Source: Streptomyces tirandamycinicus (GTDB taxonomy: Bacteria; Actinomycetota; Actinomycetes; Streptomycetales; Streptomycetaceae). From it: a stretch of 64,000 bases of DNA. Every line of letters starts with the position of its first letter. Position 1 is the stretch's first letter. The notes below the pieces were generated by a model that had not been told where the DNA came from, searched no databases, and worked only from the letters and a program-made list of their open reading frames with translations. A program made the position numbers and the translations under genes. Below, in pieces: positions 57,530 through 64,000 of the stretch. The stretch covers positions 434,001 through 498,000 of the forward strand of contig NZ_CP029188.1 of assembly GCF_003097515.1 (NCBI RefSeq), written 5' to 3'.

Positions 57530-60358
57530 TCAGCCGACCGAGCTGTACGCCACCACGCCGCGCAGCACCGCGTCCACGGCCTTGCGCGCGTTGCGCGCCA
57601 CCGTGGAGTCCCCGCCGGGCGCCGCGGCCGCGATCTGGCCGAGGACGTCGATGACCTGCTTGCTCCAGCGCACGAAGTCGCCCGCGGGCATCTCCGCCTC
57701 ACGCAGCACCTCGTCCAGGCCCTTGCCCGAGGCCCACTGGTACACCGCCCAGGCGAATCCGAGGTCGGGCTCGCGCTGCCCCACGCCTTCGGCCTGGTTG
57801 ATGCGGAACTCCTCCTCCAGCGCGTCCAGCCGGCCCCAGATCCGGACCATCTCGCCGAGCGCGGCCTTCGCCTTGCCGGAGGGCAGCTTCGGGGCCACGG
57901 CGTCGTCGGCCTGCCGCGCCTCGTACACCAGCGCCGAGACGCAGGAGGCCAGTTCGGCCGGGTTCAGCCCTTCCCACACTCCGTCGCGCAGGCATTCGCT
58001 GGCCAGCAGGTCCAGTTCGCCGTAGAGCCGGGCGAGCCGGCGGCCGTGCTCGGTGACCTCGTCGCCGCGGAGGTAGTCCATCTCGGTGAGCAGCGCGACG
58101 ATGCGGTCGAAGGTCCGGGCGATGGTGTTCGTCCGGCCCTCTATGCGCCGCTCCAGCTGGCGGGTGTCGCGTTGGAGCCGGTGGTGGCGCTCGGCCCAGC
58201 GGGCGTGGTCCTCGCGCTCGTCGCAGCCGTGGCAGGGATGGGCGCGGATCTCCCGGCGCAGCCTGGCGATCTCGCGGTCGTCCGCGGCGGCGGCGCGCGG
58301 CCTGCGGTGCCGGTCGGGCACGATGTGCCCGGCCTTGGTCCGCAGGGCGGACGCGAGGTCGCGCCGGGACTGGGGCGAACGCGGGTTGAAGGACTTGGGG
58401 ATGCGCATTCGCTCCAACGGCTCGACGGGGACCGGGAAGTCCATCGAGGCGAGCCGCTTGACCTGGCGCTCGGCGGTCAGCACCAGGGGGCGCGGCCCGT
58501 CGTGGTACTCGTACCCGCGGTGGCCGTTGGATCGGCCCGCCGGCAGCCCGGGGTCGAGGACCAGGGCGAGCCCGGCGAACTTGCCGGTGGGGACGTGGAT
58601 GACGTCGCCCGGCTTGAGCTTCTCCAGCGAGTCCGCGGCGGCCGCCCGGCGCTGGGCGGCGCCCTGCTTGGCCAGTTCGGTCTCACGGTCCTTCAGTTCG
58701 CGGCGCAGCCGCGCGTACTCCTCGAAGTCGCCCAGGTGGCAGGTCATGCCCTCCCGGTAGCCCTCGAGCCCCTCCTCGTTGCGCTGCACCTGACGCGAGA
58801 TGCCGACGACCGACTTGTCCGCCTGGAACTGCGCGAAGGAGGTCTCCAGCAGTTCCCGTGAGCGGTGCCGGCCGAACTGCTGCACCAGGTTGACCGCCAT
58901 GTTGTACGACGGCTTGAAGCTGGAGCGCAGCGGATACGTACGGGTGCCGGCGAGGCCGGCGAGCGCGCCCGGGTCCATGCCGCGCTGCCAGAGCACGACG
59001 GCGTGGCCCTCCACGTCGATGCCGCGGCGCCCGGCGCGTCCGGTCAGCTGGGTGTACTCGCCGGGGGTGATGTCGGCGTGCTGCTCGCCGTTCCACTTGA
59101 CGAGCTTCTCCAGCACCACGGACCTGGCGGGCATGTTGATGCCGAGGGCCAGGGTCTCGGTGGCGAAGACGGCCTTGACGAGGCCGCGGACGAAGAGCTC
59201 CTCGACGACTTCCTTGAACGTGGGGAGCATTCCGGCGTGGTGCGCGGCTATGCCCCGCTCCAGGCCCTCCAGCCACTCGTAGTAGCCGAGGACGTGGAGG
59301 TCCTCGCGCGGGATGGAGGCCGTGCGCTCCTCGACGATCGCCCGTACCTCCAGGCGCGCCTCCTCGTCGTTGAGCCGCAGTCCGGCGAACAGGCACTGCT
59401 GGACGGCGGCTTCGCAGCCGGCCCGGCTGAAGATGAACGTGATGGCGGGCAGCAGCCCTTCCGCGTCCAGCCGTTCGATGACCTCGGGTCTTCCGGGGGT
59501 CCAGATGCGGCCGCGCTGCCGGCGCTCCCGCTCGCGGTCGGCCTCGCGGACCATCTTGCCGCGGCGGCGATCACGCGGGTTGTACGTGCGCGAGTTCTCC
59601 ATCCTGGCCAGCCGGACCAGGTCGGGGTTGACCTCGCGCCGGGCCGCGCCGCGGCCGCCGTGGTCGGTCTCCTCCTCGAAGAGGTCGTACATCCGGCGTC
59701 CGGCCAGCACGTGCTGCCACAGGGGCACGGGGCGCGATTCGGAGACGATCACCTCGGTGTCGCCGCGGACGGTGTCCAGCCAGTCACCGAACTCCTCCGC
59801 GTTGGACACCGTCGCCGAGAGCGACACCAGGGTCACCGACTCGGGGAGGTGGATGATCACTTCCTCCCAGACGGCGCCTCTGAAGCGGTCGGAGAGGTAG
59901 TGCACCTCGTCCATGACCACGTATCCGAGGCCGCTCAGCGACTGGGAGCCCGCGTACAGCATGTTGCGCAGAACCTCGGTGGTCATGACGACCACCGGCG
60001 CCTCGGAGTTGACGCTGTTGTCGCCGGTGAGCAGGCCGACCTTCCCGGGGCCGTACCGCTTCACCAAATCCGAGTACTTCTGGTTGGACAGCGCCTTGAT
60101 CGGGGTCGTGTAGAAGCACTTGCGCCCCTGCGAGAGGGCGAGGTGCACGGCGAACTCGCCGACGATCGTCTTTCCGGAACCCGTGGGAGCCGCCACGAGC
60201 ACGCCCTTGCCGGCCTCGAGCGCCTCGCAGGCCTCGATCTGGAACGGGTCCAGCTCGAAGTCGTACATCTCGCGGAAGGGAGCGAGCGCGGTGGCCCGCT
60301 CGGCGGCGCGGATCCGAGCGGCGGCGTAGCGCTCAGCGGGTGAGAGGTCCTGTGTCAT
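57530..60358 (-). CDS. helY: Ski2/Mtr4-like DEAD/DEAH-box helicase
   Basis: 942 residues. Full helicase motif set: Walker A VAAPTGSGKTIVGEFA, TTPIKALSNQK, motif II MDEVHYLSD, motif III LSATVSNAEEF, and in the second domain TLALGINMPARSVVLEKL with motif VI QLTGRAGRRGID. The long C-terminal half is the rRNA-processing arm and DSHCT-type region with a possible zinc site (AHPCHGCDEREDHARWAERH). Family members unwind structured RNA; in mycobacteria the homologue is HelY. The gene follows tatC by 169 nt and is conserved downstream of pafBC-tatAC. The gap holds GC-rich repeats, so it may have its own promoter. Confidence 0.93.
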   Translation of the reverse strand: MTQDLSPAERYAAARIRAAERATALAPFREMYDFELDPFQIEACEALEAGKGVLVAAPTGSGKTIVGEFAVHLALSQGRKCFYTTPIKALSNQKYSDLVKRYGPGKVGLLTGDNSVNSEAPVVVMTTEVLRNMLYAGSQSLSGLGYVVMDEVHYLSDRFRGAVWEEVIIHLPESVTLVSLSATVSNAEEFGDWLDTVRGDTEVIVSESRPVPLWQHVLAGRRMYDLFEEETDHGGRGAARREVNPDLVRLARMENSRTYNPRDRRRGKMVREADRERERRQRGRIWTPGRPEVIERLDAEGLLPAITFIFSRAGCEAAVQQCLFAGLRLNDEEARLEVRAIVEERTASIPREDLHVLGYYEWLEGLERGIAAHHAGMLPTFKEVVEELFVRGLVKAVFATETLALGINMPARSVVLEKLVKWNGEQHADITPGEYTQLTGRAGRRGIDVEGHAVVLWQRGMDPGALAGLAGTRTYPLRSSFKPSYNMAVNLVQQFGRHRSRELLETSFAQFQADKSVVGISRQVQRNEEGLEGYREGMTCHLGDFEEYARLRRELKDRETELAKQGAAQRRAAAADSLEKLKPGDVIHVPTGKFAGLALVLDPGLPAGRSNGHRGYEYHDGPRPLVLTAERQVKRLASMDFPVPVEPLERMRIPKSFNPRSPQSRRDLASALRTKAGHIVPDRHRRPRAAAADDREIARLRREIRAHPCHGCDEREDHARWAERHHRLQRDTRQLERRIEGRTNTIARTFDRIVALLTEMDYLRGDEVTEHGRRLARLYGELDLLASECLRDGVWEGLNPAELASCVSALVYEARQADDAVAPKLPSGKAKAALGEMVRIWGRLDALEEEFRINQAEGVGQREPDLGFAWAVYQWASGKGLDEVLREAEMPAGDFVRWSKQVIDVLGQIAAAAPGGDSTVARNARKAVDAVLRGVVAYSSVG

Positions 60359-60527
60359 CTTGCAGTCGAGCCTACCCGCCGGGTCCGACAGTGGGCGCGA
60401 GCTTATTCGAGGCGGCGGGCTCGGGGCGAGCGAGCGCGGGAGGGGCGCGCCCGCCCTCGGGGGTCCCGTGGGGTGAGGTCGCGGCCCTGCTCGTGCGGGA
60501 GGCGCGCCCACCCCTCGGGAACCCCGG

Positions 60528-61475
60528 TCAGGTGACGTCGTCGTACCCGTTGATCCGGTCCCGGTCGCCGCTCTGCTGCTCGGGGAGCGCGCGGGCGGCG
60601 GGGACGGCCTCGACCTCGCCGACGGCCTCGGGGGTGAGATCGAGCTCGGAGGCCTCGTCGTCACTCAGGCCGGCGTCCGGGTTCTTGCGTCCGCGGCGGG
60701 CGTCGTTGAGGAAGGAGAAGCCCACGGCGATGAAGTAGAGGACGGCCAGCGGGCCCGCGAGGAGCAGCATCGAGATGGGCTCGCCGCCGGGCGTGGCGAT
60801 CGCGGCGAAGGCGGTGAGGCCGATGATCATTCCGCGCCACCAGCGCAGCATCCGCCTGCCGGTCAGCACACCGGTCATGTTGAGCAGGATGAGGAGCAGC
60901 GGGAGCTCGAAGGCGATACCGAAGACGATCACCATGCGGGTGATCAGGTCCAGGTAGTCGTCCAGCGGCAGCAGGGGCCTCGCGCCGGACGGCGCGAAGC
61001 CGAGCATGATCTCGGCGGTCTGCGGCAGGATCGAGTACGCCAGGTAGGCGCCGCCCAGGAACAGCGGTACGCCGGCGGCCACGAAGCTCAGCGCGTAGCG
61101 CTTCTCGTGGTTGTGCAGCCCGGGGGCGACGAACGCCCAGAGCTGGTAGAGCCAGACCGGGGTAGCCGCCAGGACGCCCGCCATCAGGGCGACCTTCAGC
61201 GCGATGGTGAACGGTGACAGCAGACCCTGTGTGGTCATCTCGGCGCAGAGCTGGCCGTTGCGCATGACGACCTGACCGTTCGCGCAGCCGACCGACTCCA
61301 GGATCGGCCGCATCAGGAAGGCGAAGATGTCCTTCTGGAAGAAGGCCGCGACGATCGTGACCACCGCGATCGCCAGCACCGACTTCAGCAGCCGGTTGCG
61401 CAACTCACGCAGGTGTTCTCCGAGAGGCATCCGCCCCTCGACGTCCTTGTCCTGCTTGCGGGCAGACTTGAGCAA
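60528..61475 (-). CDS. tatC: Twin-arginine translocase subunit TatC
   Basis: 315 residues from TTG 61475, with GAGGAA upstream. Six membrane helices; the conserved N-terminal DVEGRMPLGEHLRELRNRLL and the FVAPGLHNHEKR loop form the receptor site for RR signal peptides. A charged C-terminal tail of about 60 residues (DEASELDLTPEAVGEVEAVP) is longer than in E. coli but usual for streptomycetes, which export many proteins by Tat. The GHL10 glycosidase in this window is a likely client. Follows tatA by 42 nt. Confidence 0.97.
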   Translation of the reverse strand: MLKSARKQDKDVEGRMPLGEHLRELRNRLLKSVLAIAVVTIVAAFFQKDIFAFLMRPILESVGCANGQVVMRNGQLCAEMTTQGLLSPFTIALKVALMAGVLAATPVWLYQLWAFVAPGLHNHEKRYALSFVAAGVPLFLGGAYLAYSILPQTAEIMLGFAPSGARPLLPLDDYLDLITRMVIVFGIAFELPLLLILLNMTGVLTGRRMLRWWRGMIIGLTAFAAIATPGGEPISMLLLAGPLAVLYFIAVGFSFLNDARRGRKNPDAGLSDDEASELDLTPEAVGEVEAVPAARALPEQQSGDRDRINGYDDVT

Positions 61476-61517
61476 CCCACTTCCTCGTCTCGTGCGGGAA
61501 CCGTCAGGGGAACCGGG

Positions 61518-61808
61518 TCAGCTCTGGGTGGTGCGGTTCGGCTCCGAGACCGGGCGGCTGCTCGTCACATCGCCGGGGGCGGCCTGGATGGTGCGGGGGG
61601 CCTCGTTCTGGGCGGCGGTGCCGGTGCCGGGCGCCGACTGGCCGTCCGAGGACTCGCCGTCCTTCTTCATCGCCTTCGCCTCGCTCTTCAGGATCCGGGC
61701 GGACTTGCCGAGCGAGCGGGCCATGTCGGGCAGCTTCTTGGCGCCGAACAGCAACAGGATCACCACGATGATCAGAATGATCTCGAGGGGCTTCAGATTG
61801 CCGATCAT
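61518..61808 (-). CDS. tatA: Twin-arginine translocase subunit TatA
   Basis: 96 residues. One N-terminal membrane helix (LEIILIIVVILLLFGAKKLP) with the FGAKKLP hinge, then the amphipathic helix DMARSLGKSARILKSEAKAM, and a flexible Ser/Pro/Thr-rich tail. ATG 61808 was chosen to place the helix at the very N-terminus. It polymerises with TatC to move folded proteins across the membrane. Confidence 0.97.
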   Translation of the reverse strand: MIGNLKPLEIILIIVVILLLFGAKKLPDMARSLGKSARILKSEAKAMKKDGESSDGQSAPGTGTAAQNEAPRTIQAAPGDVTSSRPVSEPNRTTQS

Positions 61809-62018
61809 GTGCGACTTCCTTCTGACTGGGCGACTGAAGGGCGGGCTGCCCGGGGGACGGTCGGACAGGAGTCCGATCACCAGTGTGACTGCGATCGTAA
61901 CCCGCCGGAGTAAACGCAGGGCAATGCCTGTGCATACGGACGATTGCGACCCGAACGGACAGCAGGCGCATCAGAGGCAGGGTACCTCCGGGCCGTTCCC
62001 CGGAGGAGCCCGCCCGCG

Positions 62019-62216
62019 CTACCGCAGGGCCTCGCCGGTGCGCGCCAGGCCCGCCGCCGCTCTCTCCAGGTCCTCGGCCGCGCGGCTGACGCGCTCCGCG
62101 GTGGCGGCCACCTGCCGGCCCAGCCGCCGGGCCTCCAGGAAGACGCGGACACCGAGGACACCGAGGACGGCGATCCCGAGGAACCCCAGGGCGATGGCGA
62201 GCATGGGCCAGAACAT
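62019..62216 (-). CDS. Small single-pass membrane protein in the paf-tat block
   Basis: 65 residues from ATG 62216. One N-terminal membrane helix (MLAIALGFLGIAVLGVLGVR) followed by an amphipathic, probably coiled-coil segment (ARRLGRQVAATAERVSRAAE, DLERAAAGLARTGEALR). The layout recalls TatA-like or DUF948-like proteins, though the FGxxKLP hinge is absent, so it should not be called TatA. It is conserved between pafC and tatA in streptomycetes to my recollection. Function unknown. Confidence 0.75.
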   Translation of the reverse strand: MFWPMLAIALGFLGIAVLGVLGVRVFLEARRLGRQVAATAERVSRAAEDLERAAAGLARTGEALR

Positions 62217-62364
62217 GGAGCAGAGCCTAGTGCCCCTTTCCGGCGGTCTCCGCCCCGTCCCGCCGGCCGGCAGGTGCCTCGACGGGCGGGCGCCGCCGGG
62301 CACGGCAGCGGAGGAGCGGTGGGAGGAGCGGAGGGAGGAGCGACCGGAGGAGGAGTGGAGGGGA

Positions 62365-62640
62365 TCAGACGGTGGAGTGGAGGCGCAGGGTCCGCACCCC
62401 GCCGCCGGTGAGGAGCTCGACGATCCGCTCCCCCGCCGGCTTGCGTACGGCGGCCCCGCACCCGGGGCAGGTGAAGGAGTAGAAGGTGGTCCGGCGGCTC
62501 GCGCCGATCGCGAGGCGCAGCGCGCCCGCCGCCAGTTCGAAGCGGCCGCGGCAGTCGGGGCAGGCGGCCTTGAAGAGGATGGGGACCCTCGGTGCCGGGA
62601 TCCCGGCCAGAGAGGGCATATCGGTCCTGTTCCCCCTCAT
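62365..62640 (-). CDS. Small zinc-ribbon-like protein
   Basis: 91 residues. ATG 62640 overlaps the pafC stop (ATGA); an alternative start at ATG 62619 follows GAGGGGGA and cannot be excluded. Two CxxC pairs, FKAACPDCRGRFEL and YSFTCPGCGAAVRKP, about 33 residues apart, can bind one zinc ion. The rest is basic and without a membrane segment. Coupling to the DNA-damage regulator PafC suggests a nucleic-acid-related role, but this is speculation. Confidence 0.75.
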   Translation of the reverse strand: MRGNRTDMPSLAGIPAPRVPILFKAACPDCRGRFELAAGALRLAIGASRRTTFYSFTCPGCGAAVRKPAGERIVELLTGGGVRTLRLHSTV

Positions 62641-63605
62641 TCGGGCCGCCCGTCCTGGCTGTCGTACGCGGCGAGCGCCTCACGTGCCGCCTGCCGCGCG
62701 CTCTCCGCGAGGCCGGGCGGCGACACGATCCGGCCGTCGCGCCCGAGCCGGAGCGCGAGCCGCCGCAGGGACGCCGGGTCGGGGGTGCGCAGGCTGATCC
62801 GCAGGCCGCCGCCGGGCTGCTCCTCCGCGCTGTCGTGGGGGTAGTACTCGGCCACCCAGCGGCCGCCCGGGCCGACCTCGACCACGACCTCGGGGTCCTC
62901 GGCCGAGGGCTGCACCAGCCCCTCCGACAGATCGCGCAGCTCCGTCTCGGGCGGTGCCGACGGCTCGTCCAGCAGCCGGATCTCGGCCACCCGGTCGAGC
63001 CGGAAGGTCCGGCGCGCCTCGGAGAGGTAGCACCAGCCCTCCATATAGGTATGGCCGACGGCGAAGAGGCGGATCGGGTCGACCTCGCGCTCGGTGAGCT
63101 CGTCCCGCGCCGGGGAGTAGTAGCGCAGCCACAGTCTGCGGCGCTCCGAGATGGCGCGGTCGACGTCGGCGAAGACGCCCCCCTCGGATTCGAAGGTCAC
63201 GGAGAGCCGGGAGCTGGCGCCGGCGGACTCGCCGGCCGCGGCCTCCAGCTTGGCGGTGGCCCGGACTAGCGCCTCGCGGTCGCCTTCCCGCAACCCGGGC
63301 AGCGTGGCGACGGCGCGTGCGGCGACCAGCAGCGCCGTCGCCTCGTCGGCGGCCAGCCGGAGCGGCTCGGCGACGTCGTCGGGGTTGTGCCACCAGATGC
63401 GTTCGCCGTCGGTGTCGATGTCCAGGAGATCGCCGCCGCGGAAGCTGGTCCCGCACATGGGCAGCACGTCCAGGTCGGAGATCAGCTCGTCCTCGGTGAT
63501 CCCGAAGGCCCGGGCGACATCCCCGACACGCGCTCCGGGGCGTTCCCGCAGATATGTCACCAGCGAGAGCATCCGCCGGGTCTGGTCGATGGCGTTGGCG
63601 GCCAT
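62637..63605 (-). CDS. pafC: WYL-domain transcriptional regulator PafC
   Basis: 322 residues. N-terminal winged helix (DQTRRMLSLVTYLRERPGAR, VGDVARAFGITEDELISDLD), WYL domain (ISERRRLWLRYYSPARDELT, EREVDPIRLFAVGHTYMEGW) and the WCX C-terminal extension (VVVEVGPGGRWVAEYY). With PafB it forms the PafBC activator, which governs LexA-independent DNA-damage genes in actinobacteria and is encoded beside the Pup ligase gene pafA. It starts 17 nt after pafB. Confidence 0.93.
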   Translation of the reverse strand: MAANAIDQTRRMLSLVTYLRERPGARVGDVARAFGITEDELISDLDVLPMCGTSFRGGDLLDIDTDGERIWWHNPDDVAEPLRLAADEATALLVAARAVATLPGLREGDREALVRATAKLEAAAGESAGASSRLSVTFESEGGVFADVDRAISERRRLWLRYYSPARDELTEREVDPIRLFAVGHTYMEGWCYLSEARRTFRLDRVAEIRLLDEPSAPPETELRDLSEGLVQPSAEDPEVVVEVGPGGRWVAEYYPHDSAEEQPGGGLRISLRTPDPASLRRLALRLGRDGRIVSPPGLAESARQAAREALAAYDSQDGRPE

Positions 63606-63622
63606 GCCTGTACGAGTCCCCC

Positions 63623-64000
63623 TCAGCCCTTGGCCACGGCGCGCAGCCGGTCCACCACGTCGGCCCGCAGGTCCGCGGGCTCGAGTACGACGACGTCCGG
63701 TCCGAACTCCACCAGCCAGGCGTCCAGGCCGTGTCCGTACGGAATCTCCAACTCGTCCCAGCCGTCGCCGAGTTCCCGCACGGACGTGGCGCGGGCGCGC
63801 AGCGGGTAGCCGGAACCCGCCCGCAGCCTGATCCGGGCGGACCTGGTGGCGGTCTCGCCGGCCCAGCTCTCGACCGTCTCCCGGACGGTGACCACGTCGG
63901 GTACGGGCGCGGTGAAGGAGCCGGCGCGGGAGCGGACCCTCCCGGTGATGCGGGAGAGGCGGAAGACGCGTTCGGCGCCGCGGTCGCGGTCCCAGCCGGC
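63623..64000 (-). CDS. pafB: WYL-domain transcriptional regulator PafB, C-terminal part
   Basis: The frame is open to the right edge of the window, so only about 125 C-terminal residues are present. They begin DRDRGAERVFRLSRITG, the end of a WYL domain, and continue through TRSARIRLRAGSGYPLRARA and the WCX region LEIPYGHGLDAWLVEFG. A GTG at 63895 is internal, not the start. Partner of PafC. Confidence 0.9.
   Translation of the reverse strand, partial: AGWDRDRGAERVFRLSRITGRVRSRAGSFTAPVPDVVTVRETVESWAGETATRSARIRLRAGSGYPLRARATSVRELGDGWDELEIPYGHGLDAWLVEFGPDVVVLEPADLRADVVDRLRAVAKG

Noticed and set aside
60359..60527. tRNA or small RNA between tatC and the helicase
   Set aside because: I searched by eye for a cloverleaf and TTC-type arm here and in other gaps and found only GC-rich imperfect repeats.
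62019..62216. Second tatA or tatB gene
   Set aside because: The helix position is similar, but the FG hinge and charged amphipathic helix of TatA/TatB are missing.

Overview
The window is a chromosomal segment of a Streptomyces-type actinomycete. The evidence is very high GC with strong third-position bias, frequent GTG starts and a few TTG starts, ATGA or GTGA stop-start overlaps, and a gene order I recognise from memory as close to the S. coelicolor core region from argH to the pafBC-tatAC-helicase genes. Almost every gene is housekeeping or conserved. I see no phage, insertion sequence, CRISPR array, rRNA or tRNA, so this is core chromosome and not an accessory island.

Layout. 1-0.9 kb: the start of a SARP/AfsR regulator and a small secreted protein. 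1-3.9 kb: argH and argG, with a clear promoter/operator. 3.9-6.1 kb: a HEAT-repeat protein and a PPOX-fold protein. 6.4-9.5 kb: a compact flavin electron-transfer operon (ferric-reductase-like membrane flavoprotein, secreted double FMN-binding-domain protein, ApbE flavin transferase). 9.8-14.8 kb: argC-argJ-argB-argD-argR. 15-24 kb: single genes, including a degenerate histidine phosphatase, a MocR regulator divergent from an EamA exporter, a GHL10-type glycosidase, 3-hydroxybutyryl-CoA dehydrogenase, a NUDIX protein and a TPR regulator. 24.4-34 kb: one minus-strand information-processing block (sseB, DUF1844, infC-rpmI-rplT, a TrmH-type methyltransferase, a soluble PAS kinase, pheS-pheT). 34-37.4 kb: a mycosin-like subtilase overlapping a giant proline-rich membrane protein. 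37.6-38.8 kb: a D-threonine-aldolase-like PLP enzyme. 39-46.3 kb: a GlnA4-type gamma-glutamylation cluster, probably for ethanolamine. 46.3-49.9 kb: LysR/TDT transporter and XRE-cupin/metal-receptor pairs. 50-53 kb: an Opu-type betaine ABC transporter. 53-57.3 kb: 5'-3' exonuclease, iron-box-controlled siderophore-interacting protein, and a SigK-type sigma factor with its anti-sigma factor. 57.5-64 kb: helicase, tatC, tatA, two small genes, pafC and truncated pafB.

How the genes work together. The arginine genes cover six of the biosynthetic steps plus their repressor, and both transcription units start from promoters whose -10 region overlaps palindromic ARG-box-like DNA. The flavin operon is self-contained: electrons would enter through NAD(P)H/FAD, cross the membrane through haem, and pass to two FMN groups attached by the co-encoded ApbE. 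The glutamylation cluster contains a permease, ligase, two dehydrogenases, a gamma-glutamyl hydrolase and an FCD-type regulator. A 20-bp motif (GGTAT-N9-CCATTG) occurs at both of its regulated promoters.

The most novel-looking signals are: the exact 116-bp repeat that makes the two FMN domains; an 81-codon frame overlapping both sigK and its anti-sigma gene by ATGA; the shared motif of the glutamylation cluster; a T-rich terminator hairpin inside the infC leader; a second shared operator-like palindrome (TCACAC-GGG-GTGTGA); a heptamer tandem repeat; and a recurring pattern in which the stop-codon end of a gene is repeated downstream of that gene. None proves a wholly new defence or metabolic system, but several are testable.
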